Positions 45,436 to 55,038 of a stretch of 64,000 nt of DNA are shown piece by piece. This DNA is from Myxococcales bacterium. Lineage in GTDB: Bacteria; Myxococcota_A; Polyangia; Haliangiales; Haliangiaceae. A program made the position numbers and the translations under genes. The stretch is from the NCBI GenBank assembly GCA_016706545.1, contig JADJJK010000004.1, forward strand, positions 62,001-126,000, given 5' to 3'. The notes beneath the pieces are model-generated. The model was given only the letters and a program-made list of their open reading frames with translations. It was not told the origin of the DNA and did not search any database. Within the stretch, counting starts at the first letter, position 1. Every line of letters starts with the position of its first letter.

Positions 45436-45469
45436 CTTTGAGTCGTTGAAGACGCGATGGCTGAGGCGG

Positions 45470-45811
45470 CTAGGCCGACTTGACGATCGCCGCAAACGCC
45501 ACCGGATCGCTGATCGCGATCTCGGCGAGCATCTTGCGGTTCAGCGAGATGCCGGCCTTGCCGAGCGAGCCCATCAGCTTCGAGTAGCTGTGGCCCAGAC
45601 CGCGGGCGGCCGCGTTGATACGCTGCACCCACAGGGCGCGGAAGTCGCGCTTGCGCTGCTTGCGCGAGCGGTACATGTGGAGCCACGCATGCTGCACAGC
45701 CTCGTTGGCTGCCGCGTGGCAGCTCGAGCGCTTGCCGCGGAAGCCGCTGGCGGCCTTCAGAATGCGATTACGACGACGACGGGCTTTGAAGCCTCTTTTG
45801 GCGCGGGGCAT
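45470..45811 (-). CDS. rplT: 50S ribosomal protein L20
   Basis: 113 residues with the full L20 pattern: MPRAKRGFKARRRRNRILKA, ASGFRGKRSS, RKQRKRDFRALWVQRINAA and YSKLMGSLGKAGISLNRKML. It binds 23S rRNA early in large-subunit assembly and in several bacteria represses its own operon. It lies 9 nt after rpmI on the same strand. Confidence 0.97.
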   Translation of the reverse strand: MPRAKRGFKARRRRNRILKAASGFRGKRSSCHAAANEAVQHAWLHMYRSRKQRKRDFRALWVQRINAAARGLGHSYSKLMGSLGKAGISLNRKMLAEIAISDPVAFAAIVKSA

Positions 45812-45820
45812 GACGAACCT

Positions 45821-46018
45821 CTAGGCGTACGGAAGGAGCTTTTCAATCTGATGATGATGCGCGGCCACGACGTAGCCCGGAGCGCGGAGCTGACGCTTCC
45901 GCTTCTGCGGGCGACGAGTCAGCAGGTGGCGCTTGAAGACGCGCTGGAACTTGAACTTGCCAGTGGCCGTACGCTTGAATCGCTTCTTGGCGCCGGAATG
46001 TGTCTTTACCTTGGGCAT
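45821..46018 (-). CDS. rpmI: 50S ribosomal protein L35
   Basis: 65 residues, the usual length, from the ATG at 46018: MPKVKTHSGAKKRFKRTATG, KRHLLTRRPQKRKRQL. The frame is open further upstream but the N-terminal signature fixes the start. A 179-nt spacer separates it from infC; I see no further gene in it. Confidence 0.97.
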   Translation of the reverse strand: MPKVKTHSGAKKRFKRTATGKFKFQRVFKRHLLTRRPQKRKRQLRAPGYVVAAHHHQIEKLLPYA

Positions 46019-46197
46019 CGTAAATAGGCCTTCAGCGTCGGGAACGAGGGGATGGGTTTTATGCCCGAGGGCTGGCCCGGACACAAGTCCTTTTGCCGCT
46101 TTTGGCGACCTGGGCCAGCCAGGCATCCGCCTTGGCCCCATGCCAGGCGGAATACCCTTGGATATCAGGATGATATCGACAAGAAAGAGCGAGGCAG

Positions 46198-46974
46198 CTA
46201 CTCCTCGTCCTCATCGATATCGGCGTTGATATCGTCCTCATCGAGATCGTCATCATCCTCCTCCGGCAGCGGCTCGTGCGGCCGGGAAGGATCTTTGCGG
46301 GCCGCCTGAGCAGCGGTCGCCGCGGCGGCAGCGGCGGCCTTCTTGGCCTCCTGCGCCTTGCGCACCACTCCCGGCTTGGGAGCGATGACCATGAGCATGC
46401 GGCGGCCTTCCATATTGGCGTTGGCCTCCACGCTCGCGATGTCGGTGACCGCCTCGATGACGCGGTTGAGCATCGACTGGCCAGTCTGGGGGTGGGTGAT
46501 CTCACGACCACGAAACACCACGACCAGCCGCACCTTGTTTCCGGCCTCCACGAAGCGCCGGACATGCTTCACCTTGAAGTCCATGTCGTGGCCCTCGGTC
46601 TTGGGGCGGAACTTGATCTCCTTGATCTCGACCGTCGAGGCGTGCTTGCGGGCCTTCTGCTTCTGCTTGGCCTGCTCGTACTTGTACTTGCCGTAGTCCA
46701 TGATCCGGCACACCGGCGGGAAGGCGCGCGGCGAGATCTCGACGAGATCCAGGCCCTTCTCCTCGGCCAAGCGCAAGGCTTCATGGGTCGCCATGACGCC
46801 GAGCTGATCGCCTTCGTCGACGATGACCCGAACTTCGGGAACACGGATTCGGTTGTTTATCCGGAGCCCCTGGTCAGGTCGGCGACGATCGAATCGTCCA
46901 CCGCCGCCGCCTCCTCCACCACTGCTAGTCGGGCGTCCATTCATGGGGTAACAAAGCTCGCGAGCATGAGAGAT
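46198..46974 (-). CDS. infC: translation initiation factor IF-3 with probable AUC start
   Basis: The IF-3 core is clear: GLRINNRIRVPEVRVI, ALRLAEEKGLDLVEISPRAF, PVCRIMDYGKYKYEQAKQKQ, EIKEIKFRPKTEGHD, VVVFRGREITHPQTGQSML and NMEGRRMLMVIAPKPG. An ATG at 46944 (MNGRPTSSGGGG) is possible, but a perfect GGAGG (46980-46984) lies exactly 5 nt before an in-frame ATC at 46974. Rare start codons in infC (AUU in E. coli) are a known autoregulatory device, so ATC is my preferred start (258 residues). The N-terminus has an 8-Gly run. The C-terminus carries an extra Ala/Lys stretch and a long Asp/Glu tail (DDDDLDEDDINADIDEDEE) beyond the normal 180 residues. Confidence 0.93.
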   Translation of the reverse strand: MSHARELCYPMNGRPTSSGGGGGGGGRFDRRRPDQGLRINNRIRVPEVRVIVDEGDQLGVMATHEALRLAEEKGLDLVEISPRAFPPVCRIMDYGKYKYEQAKQKQKARKHASTVEIKEIKFRPKTEGHDMDFKVKHVRRFVEAGNKVRLVVVFRGREITHPQTGQSMLNRVIEAVTDIASVEANANMEGRRMLMVIAPKPGVVRKAQEAKKAAAAAAATAAQAARKDPSRPHEPLPEEDDDDLDEDDINADIDEDEE

Positions 46975-46984
46975 CAAATCCTCC

Positions 46985-47228
46985 AATAACGTAGGGGACC
47001 GGTACTTTACCTGCGGGTTGGCCAGGGCCAAAGCACTTGTGAGGGTTTTTGGCTGGGCAGCGATCGGTCTTGCATCGAGTACATGGTCGTACGGGTAAGG
47101 GTTCCAAGACCCTGCTTCCGATGCATCGAGCCGACCCAGCACAGCTCCAGAGCTTCCCGGAGTTTCGCTAGGGCGCCAAGGTGTCGCACAGGCTCGACTA
47201 GCGAGCCGGCGCGGAGGCGCTGGTTCGT
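46985..47228 (-). ncRNA. possible structured leader of the infC operon
   Basis: Between tRNA-Val and infC no long gene is supported. Pairings visible on the minus strand are GGCTCG with CGAGCC (47191-47207), GCTGGG with CCCAGC bracketing about 47051-47140, and AGGGT with ACCCT near 47097-47113. A CTCGATGCA motif occurs twice (about 47071-47079 and 47123-47131). A folded leader is plausible since infC/rplT operons are often autoregulated by L20, but I cannot show a known class. Confidence 0.3.
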
Positions 47229-47299
<71 letters not shown>

Positions 47300-47334
47300 G
47301 GAGACTTCGTCTTGCGACGAAACGAGGACAGCAC

Positions 47335-47362
47335 AGGTATCCAAGTCGCAGCTTGCTGTCAA
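47335..47362 (-). promoter_or_regulatory. sigma70-type promoter of tRNA-Val
   Basis: Minus-strand perfect -35 TTGACA (47357-47362), 17-nt spacer and ATACCT (47335-47340), or TACCTG with an 18-nt spacer. It sits about 35-60 nt upstream of the tRNA. It may also drive infC-rpmI-rplT-pheST. Confidence 0.55.
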
Positions 47363-47459
47363 GGGCCGGCGCCGATTGTCCGTGGTCATCTGCCCTGGTC
47401 CCGGAACGTGACAAAGGCAACGCTTGGCCCGCGCCAGGAGGTCAGGATGACGTAGGACC

Positions 47460-47489
47460 TTGTGATTGTGCGGTGATTCCTCCTAAAAT
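47460..47489 (+). promoter_or_regulatory. promoter of the kinase-TPR-FHA cluster
   Basis: TTGTGA (47460-47465), 18-nt spacer and TAAAAT (47484-47489). It would give a leader of about 75-80 nt before the ATG at 47573. The spacer between the two divergent promoters shows no gene. Confidence 0.5.
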
Positions 47490-47572
47490 CCACCGATGTA
47501 AGAGCTGTTTGAGGCTCATGAGCCTTCCGCACCGCGCAGGCACGGAAGGTGGCTGCCGATGAAGTCGAGATC

Positions 47573-49372
47573 ATGACCAGCGAAGCGCGATCGATCGATG
47601 TCGGGCATGTGCTCGACAAGTACGAGCTGCTCGAGCGCGTTGGTCAGGGCGGGATGGCGGTGGTCTACCGCGGCAAGGACCTGTCCTTGCGCCGCGAGGT
47701 CGCGGTGAAGATCTTGCATGGCCACCTCTCGGACTATCAGGAAGCCAGGGATCGTTTCGAGCGTGAGGCTCGCGCGGTCGCCAAGCTCAGGCACGAGAAC
47801 ATCCTCGAGATCTTTGATTATTCCGGCTCCAATCCCAGCGGCGCCAGCTACATCGTCACCGAGTTTATCGACGGCCAGACCCTCAAGCAGTTCATCTCGT
47901 CGCACCCCATCCTCTTTCCAGAGATCGGTGCGATGATCCTCGTGCAAGTGGGCCGCGCGCTCGCCCACGCCCACGCTGGCGGCATCCTGCATCGCGACGT
48001 CAAGCCGGAGAACGTGATGATCCGACGCGACGGCGTCGTCAAGCTCACCGACTTTGGCATCTCGCACATGGTCGATCTGGAGCGGCTGACCATCACCGGC
48101 CAGCTCCTCGGCTCGCCGGCGTACATGGCGCCCGAGCACGTCGAGGGCCGCCCCATCGACTTCCGCACCGACGTCTTTGCCGCGGGGATCGTGCTCTACC
48201 AGCTCACGGTCGGCAAGCTGCCGTTCGAGGGCAAGAACCCTCACGAGGTCCTAAAGCGCATCGCGGAGTGTACGTTCGTGCCGGCGCGCAAGGCCAACCC
48301 CCACATCGGCAACCAGCTCGGCCGCATCCTTGAGAAGGCCATGGCGCGGGAGCCGTCGGACAGGTACCCCGCCATGAGCGAGATGGTGCTGGCGCTCGAG
48401 GGCTACCTCGCCGATTGCGGCCTGGACCAGCCAGCGGCGGAGCTGGCGCGCTACTTCCAGGCTCCCGGCACCTACGAGGTCGCGCTGCGCGCGCGGCTGA
48501 TCGATCACCTGACCCGCCGAGGCAAAGCCCAGCTTGGCAAGAGCCACCTGGCCGCGCTCGATGCCTTCGACCGGGTGCTCACGCTCGATCCCCACAACAC
48601 GGAGGTCCTCGCCGCGCTCGATCGGGTGGCGCTGCGGCGTCAGGTTCTCCGCGCTGCGGTCGCGCTGACCGCGCTGGCCGCGCTGGGGGGCGCGTGGCTG
48701 CTGTGGGGCCGTCCAAGCCGTCTCGACCCGGTGATGCCGATCTCGCCGACGCAACGCCTGGAGCTCCTCGCCTCCTCCGAGGTGGCGTTTGAAGATCCGC
48801 CGCCCGCGGCGAGCGCGGAGGTCCGTGAGCCAACCAGCGCCCCTGCGGTGGACGCCGGCCCGGCCGACGCGGCGACAGCCTCCGGCCCAGGCGGCCCGCA
48901 TCGCGTGGAGCCGCGCCGCAACCTCGAAGCACCAGCGATTGCGCCGCTGGCCCCGGTCACCTTGGTCGTCTCGCCGACGGGCTCCGAGGTCCGGCTGGGC
49001 GATGGCCCCTGGCAGCACGTGGCCCAGCGGCTCACCATCCCGCTGACCGCGGAAGACGTGAGGGTCACGGTTCGCAACGACTCGTGCTGCGAGGCGCAAA
49101 GCCGCGTCCTGCGCGCCGCGGACGCAGGCACCCAGGTCGCCATCTCGCTGGATTTCTTGGCTGCGCAGATCGTGCCGCGCTGCGCGGTCGCCGACGTGGA
49201 GGTCAGGGTGGATGGCAAGATGGCGCGCCTCGATGGCGCGGCCTCGATTCCCTTTGGCGCCACCACGCGGACTCAGCGCACCGTGGTGGTGGAGTTTCTG
49301 GGCGAGCGGATCGATCGCCAGCAAGTGATCGTCCACCCCGCCGAGCAACGCGAGGTCTCGTGCGCGCTGTAA
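47573..49372 (+). CDS. membrane Ser/Thr protein kinase
   Basis: 599 residues from the ATG at 47573; a GTG 24 nt upstream is an alternative. Kinase domain at about 16-280 with VGQGGMAVVYRG, Lys46 in VAVKIL, ILHRDVKPENVMI (Asp142, the canonical KPEN loop), DFG at 160-162 and SPAYMAPEHVEG. A helical region with a TPR-like repeat (KSHLAALDAFDRVLTLDPHN) follows, then a transmembrane helix (LRAAVALTALAALGGAWLLW, about 365-385). The extracytoplasmic part has two beta-rich domains with paired Cys (NDSCCEAQ, VPRCAV, EVSCAL). It overlaps the next gene by 13 nt. Confidence 0.9.
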   Translation: MTSEARSIDVGHVLDKYELLERVGQGGMAVVYRGKDLSLRREVAVKILHGHLSDYQEARDRFEREARAVAKLRHENILEIFDYSGSNPSGASYIVTEFIDGQTLKQFISSHPILFPEIGAMILVQVGRALAHAHAGGILHRDVKPENVMIRRDGVVKLTDFGISHMVDLERLTITGQLLGSPAYMAPEHVEGRPIDFRTDVFAAGIVLYQLTVGKLPFEGKNPHEVLKRIAECTFVPARKANPHIGNQLGRILEKAMAREPSDRYPAMSEMVLALEGYLADCGLDQPAAELARYFQAPGTYEVALRARLIDHLTRRGKAQLGKSHLAALDAFDRVLTLDPHNTEVLAALDRVALRRQVLRAAVALTALAALGGAWLLWGRPSRLDPVMPISPTQRLELLASSEVAFEDPPPAASAEVREPTSAPAVDAGPADAATASGPGGPHRVEPRRNLEAPAIAPLAPVTLVVSPTGSEVRLGDGPWQHVAQRLTIPLTAEDVRVTVRNDSCCEAQSRVLRAADAGTQVAISLDFLAAQIVPRCAVADVEVRVDGKMARLDGAASIPFGATTRTQRTVVVEFLGERIDRQQVIVHPAEQREVSCAL

Positions 49373-50298
49373 GCACGGCGCTGGGCCTGCTGCTCTGGCT
49401 CTGGCTTGGCGCGGCCCGCGTCGCGCTAGCCACGCCAGCGGAGGACCTCGAGCGGGCGCGCCAGACCTTCCGAGCCGGTGACTTCCAGGCCGCGCAGCCG
49501 CTGCTGAGCTTCCTGCTCTATCCGACGCCACGCCTGGCCCGCTCCGACGATCTCCTCGAGGCGCATGTGCTCCTGGGCGCCTGTGGCTTCGAGACCGGCG
49601 ACCGCGTCGTCGCCCGCCGCGAGTTCGAGCAGGCGCTGTACCTGTCCGCCGAGCTCACGCTGGAGCGCCTGCTGTTCTCCGACGGTGCGGTCCGCTTCTT
49701 CGAGGACACCAAGGCCGCGCTGCAAGAGCGCCAGCGCCGCAACGCCGAGAAGCGCGCCCTGGCCGAGGAGCGAGACCGGCTGCGCAAGTACCGAGAGAGC
49801 CTGATCGTGTACGAGGTTCGCCCGTTTTACGTGAACTTCGTCCCCTTCGGCGCCGGCCAGTTCCAGAACGGCAACCGCACCAGGGGCCTGCTATTTGCCA
49901 CCTCGCAGGCGGCCGCGTTCGCAGCCTCCGCCGGCATCTGGATCTATCTGGTCAACCAGTATGGCTTCAACGGCCGGGTCCCCACCGAGGAGGCGGAGTC
50001 CGCGCGCTTGCTGCAACAGCTCGAGATCGGCGCCGGCGCCGCGTTCTGGGCGTTCTATAGCTGGAGCGTCGTCGACGCGCTCCTGCACTACAAACCGCGC
50101 GCCCAGGTGGAGGGCGATGACTCCCTGTTGCCTGAGGACCTGCGCAAGCTCGATGGCCGCACGCCTCGACGGTCGACTACCCCCGCCGCGAGCGCTGTGC
50201 GGAGGGCGAGCCCGCGGCGTGAGCCGGAGAAGCGAAGCTGGTTTGGCCCGGCGCCGGTCCCCGGCGGGGTGGTGCTTGGCCTGGGGACCGAGTTTTGA
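49360..50298 (+). CDS. secreted TPR-like protein coupled to the kinase
   Basis: 312 residues from the GTG at 49360, chosen because CGAGG lies 5 nt upstream and a signal peptide follows at once (STALGLLLWLWLGAARVALA). The body begins with TPR-like helices (DLERARQTFRAGDFQAAQPL, VLLGACGFETGDRVVARREF), then a coiled-coil-like stretch (EERDRLRKYRESLIVYEV) and two hydrophobic segments near 165-250 (LLFATSQAAAFAASAGIWIY, ALLHY). The start lies inside the kinase gene, implying translational coupling and a shared role. No family name. Confidence 0.65.
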   Translation: MRAVSTALGLLLWLWLGAARVALATPAEDLERARQTFRAGDFQAAQPLLSFLLYPTPRLARSDDLLEAHVLLGACGFETGDRVVARREFEQALYLSAELTLERLLFSDGAVRFFEDTKAALQERQRRNAEKRALAEERDRLRKYRESLIVYEVRPFYVNFVPFGAGQFQNGNRTRGLLFATSQAAAFAASAGIWIYLVNQYGFNGRVPTEEAESARLLQQLEIGAGAAFWAFYSWSVVDALLHYKPRAQVEGDDSLLPEDLRKLDGRTPRRSTTPAASAVRRASPRREPEKRSWFGPAPVPGGVVLGLGTEF

Positions 50299-50415
50299 CG
50301 TCCCGTTTGCCCATGTCTGGCTGCTCGATCGTGATGGCCGGTGCCTGTCCCAGCTGGGCCTTTCGCGCTCCTGGCGGCGACGCCCAGCCGCCCCTGCTTC
50401 CGAGGATCCTTCGTC

Positions 50416-52230
<1,815 letters not shown>

Positions 52231-52323
52231 CCAGGTTGTCGCTGCCGGCGAATCTGGTACATCAGCATGACGCCCATGCCTCGCTGGTTGCCCGTCGCGG
52301 CGGCTCCTATGCACCGTAACCGT

Positions 52324-52863
52324 ATGAAACATATGGGGCGATCTTCCTTGGCTCGAAATGTGCTTCGTTTGGGCACCAGATTCGCGATGTCCCTCCTGGC
52401 TCCTTCCTGTGTGTCGCCCCCTGCCCTCCAGCTCGACCAGCCGGACGCTGGGGAGAACGCCGCGCCGGTGGTCACCTCGGTCAGCAACGCCGCTGCGGTG
52501 GAGCTCGTGGAGCCGGGGCCGGTGACCCTGGAGCGCGGGCGCGGCACGCTGAGCATCCGGCTGCGTGACGCTGACGTCGGCGACACGCTCAACGTCCGGA
52601 TGTACGTGGACTACAATCGCCCAGACCAGACGCCAGCGCGCGCGTCGTGTCGCGTCGCCCCGGGCACCACGGTGGATCGAACCACCACGTGCGACATCTC
52701 GGGCGTCTGCACGAGCGCTGACGTCGGCGTCGAGCGCCTGCTGTGGATCGAGGTGTTCGACCGCGAGCTCCTCGACGGCGGCCAGCCGCGGTTTCGCGCC
52801 ATGCCCGCAGGCGGCGCTTCGTCGAAGTGGCACTTCATGATGCAGTGCCGGGAGCCCCAATGA
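52324..52863 (+). CDS. small secreted lipoprotein
   Basis: 179 residues from the ATG at 52324 (an ATG at 52267 is also possible). The N-terminus MKHMGRSSLARNVLRLGTRF and following MSLLAPSCVSPP give a lipobox-like APSC. The mature part has a beta-sandwich look (GTLSIRLRDADVGDTLNVRM) with four Cys (SCRV, TTCDISGVC, QCRE), probably disulfide-bonded. No family is recognised. Its TGA overlaps the next ATG (ATGA), so it is coupled to the larger lipoprotein. Confidence 0.55.
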   Translation: MKHMGRSSLARNVLRLGTRFAMSLLAPSCVSPPALQLDQPDAGENAAPVVTSVSNAAAVELVEPGPVTLERGRGTLSIRLRDADVGDTLNVRMYVDYNRPDQTPARASCRVAPGTTVDRTTTCDISGVCTSADVGVERLLWIEVFDRELLDGGQPRFRAMPAGGASSKWHFMMQCREPQ

Positions 52864-54635
52864 AGGCGTCTTGGTTGCTGGTCGCGGTGGGGGCAGCGCT
52901 GGCAGCGCTAGCCTCTGCTGGTTGCTTGTCCGTGCCCGATGAAGACGAGCCGCAGTGCCGCAGGGCCTCTGATTGCGATCAGGCGGTCGGCGAGGTGTGC
53001 GAGGAGGGCGTGTGCTGGGGAGACCCTCCGAGCGTGCCGCTGGCAGCCATCGTGGGGCCGCCGGGGGACGCAAAGGATCTGGTTCCAGCAGAGCTCCCAG
53101 AGCTGTTCATCCCCGAGCACGGCTGGATGGGCGACCTCGTGCTGGGCACGCCGGTCACGCTGCGTGGTCGCGTCCTGCGCGAGTGCATCCTGCCGTGTCC
53201 TGAGACGCCGGTGGAGGCCACGATCAGCGTCACCCGCCCGTCGTCGTTTCCTGGCGGACCAGGCCTTTCGCTGGTGGAGAAGACCGCCAGCGATGGCAGC
53301 TACGTGCTGCACCTGCCGCTGACCCGCACCAGACCCGAGGACCCGCCATACACAGTGGTGGTCTCACCGGCAGACCGCGGAGCTGTGCGGTCGAGCATGC
53401 TCACGGCGGCGGCCGCCGCCGAAGAGTTGCCGCCGCTGATGCGCTCCGTCATCGCCAGTCGAGACGCACAGCTCAACTTCCTTTTGCCTTCCACCAACCT
53501 GCCCACCATCGATGGGCGGGTGGTCGATGGCGCTGGCGATGGGCTAGCCGGATACCGGGTGGTGGCGCGTGGTCGCTGGGCGCAAGGGGCCTCTGAAGCC
53601 GAGGTCTCGACCGTCGCTGTCACCGCCGCCGACGGCAGCTATCATCTGATTCTGTCAGAGAGCCTGGTTGGCAAGGTGTCCGTGCGCGCCGAGCCGCCCG
53701 CCACCTCGATCGGCGCGGCGACGATGGAGATGTCGAACCTCGACGCCACCGGTGCGGTCTCCGGGGTGTTGCTGCGGCTGCCGGCCAACCAGCGGCCTGC
53801 GGTGAGCCTCACGCTCCCAGTCGAGGCGACGGACAGCGGCGGTGCTCCGCTGTCGGGCGATGGCTTCGCGGTGCGGCTCCTGTATGAGCTCGTCTCGGGC
53901 AACCAGACCACACGGTACAAGGTCGAGGGCTCGATCAAGTCGGGCACGGTCACCCTCACGGTCGTCCCTGGAGTTACCGGTGAAGACTGGATCTATCGCC
54001 TGCGCATGCTGCCCCCTGTGGATTCTCGGCTCACCGCTGTGTTTGACAGACCTCTGGTGATCGGCGCAGGGGGGATGAAGCCACCCTTGCGCCTGGCTGA
54101 ACGAGTCCGAGTGACCGGCGTCGTGGTCAACGAACGTGGAGTCGCGGTCAAAGGGATGACGCTCACTGCGCGCCCGTCCCTGTCGTTCTTGCTGGATCTG
54201 GATGAGCCCCGTCGGGCCCTGGTGGATGAGCTGGGGGCCACCACCGCCACCACCAGCAAGAACGGCGAGTTCGTGGTCTGGGCAGATCAGCTCATTGCTG
54301 GCCTTCCCGCTCGATATTCCTTCACATTTCAGCCCCCTGCAGACGAGCTGTCACCAACCTGGACGCACACCCAGGAGATCTCCATGCCCCCAGTGGAGGG
54401 CGTACCAACGTTGGAGGTCGGCGTGCTGAGCGCACCGGAGGCGTCCAACGTGCATGGACGAATCAGCAATCCAGGAGGTCGCCCGGTGGCCAAGGGGCGC
54501 GTGCTCATCTACCGGCTAGACAGCGCCTGCATGGAGACCCAGCAAGGGAGCTGCGCGAGCACCGCGACCCTTCTTGGCCGTGGCGTCGCAGATGATGAAG
54601 GCGTGGTTCGGATAAGCTTGCCCAAGGGGCAGTGA
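52860..54635 (+). CDS. large lipoprotein with carboxypeptidase-regulatory-like beta domains
   Basis: 591 residues. Signal peptide with lipobox LASAGC near residue 22, then a short Cys-rich segment (CRRASDCDQAVGEVCEEGVCW) typical of the EGF/VWC-like starts seen in Myxococcota lipoproteins. The rest is beta-rich, with repeated openings like TISVTRPSSFPGG, TIDGRVVDGAGDGLAGYRVV and VTGVVVNERGVAVKGMTLTA that resemble carboxypeptidase-regulatory or Ig-like folds. Probably an outer-membrane or surface protein. Function unknown. It is the second gene of a two-gene unit. Confidence 0.65.
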   Translation: MKASWLLVAVGAALAALASAGCLSVPDEDEPQCRRASDCDQAVGEVCEEGVCWGDPPSVPLAAIVGPPGDAKDLVPAELPELFIPEHGWMGDLVLGTPVTLRGRVLRECILPCPETPVEATISVTRPSSFPGGPGLSLVEKTASDGSYVLHLPLTRTRPEDPPYTVVVSPADRGAVRSSMLTAAAAAEELPPLMRSVIASRDAQLNFLLPSTNLPTIDGRVVDGAGDGLAGYRVVARGRWAQGASEAEVSTVAVTAADGSYHLILSESLVGKVSVRAEPPATSIGAATMEMSNLDATGAVSGVLLRLPANQRPAVSLTLPVEATDSGGAPLSGDGFAVRLLYELVSGNQTTRYKVEGSIKSGTVTLTVVPGVTGEDWIYRLRMLPPVDSRLTAVFDRPLVIGAGGMKPPLRLAERVRVTGVVVNERGVAVKGMTLTARPSLSFLLDLDEPRRALVDELGATTATTSKNGEFVVWADQLIAGLPARYSFTFQPPADELSPTWTHTQEISMPPVEGVPTLEVGVLSAPEASNVHGRISNPGGRPVAKGRVLIYRLDSACMETQQGSCASTATLLGRGVADDEGVVRISLPKGQ

Positions 54636-54741
54636 GTCCCTGCCGCCCGGCCGGCCCGTGGTCTCCGGCCCCGCCTGTCCCTGTCGGCCCCTGCCTGCCC
54701 CTCCCCGGCCCTGCCCCTGGGCGCCAGCGGGGCCTTCCCGC

Positions 54742-54770
54742 TTGACCGGTTGGGCGACGGGGACTATGGT
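54742..54770 (+). promoter_or_regulatory. strong-looking promoter of the DEAD-box helicase
   Basis: TTGACC (54742-54747), exactly 17 nt, then TATGGT (54765-54770). Transcription would start near 54778. Confidence 0.6.
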
Positions 54771-54777
54771 GTGCCGG

Positions 54778-55038
54778 TTTTCGCAACCTTATGTTGATGC
54801 GTGTTCGAGATGTCGAGGAGACCCACGGGTCTTCGGGTCGTGCTCCGGGCCTTGGAGGGTTCGGACGACCGCAGTTCGATGACGCAGGCTTGCTTTCGTT
54901 CTCCGTCACGTCTCCCTTGCCCCCGAGAACGCAGGGCAAAGACCACGCCGTCACTCTCACGAGCTGGTCTTTGGCCAAGTCAGGCCCCGGCGTCACGCCG
55001 GCTGGCTGTCGTTCGCCATCGAATCGAAGGAACCCGCA
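54778..55038 (+). promoter_or_regulatory. 260-nt untranslated leader of the DEAD-box helicase
   Basis: No supported gene lies between the promoter and the ATG at 55039; short frames are present but do not look coding. Local pairings such as GACCC ACGG GTCTTCGGGTC suggest structure. The start has AAGGA 7 nt upstream. Long leaders are typical of cold-inducible RNA helicase genes, which is only an analogy here. Confidence 0.35.

Noticed and set aside
46925..47107. 60-codon Cys-rich frame upstream of infC
   Set aside because: It overlaps the infC start region in a different frame, has no ribosome site, and its Cys content comes from tRNA/leader-like DNA.
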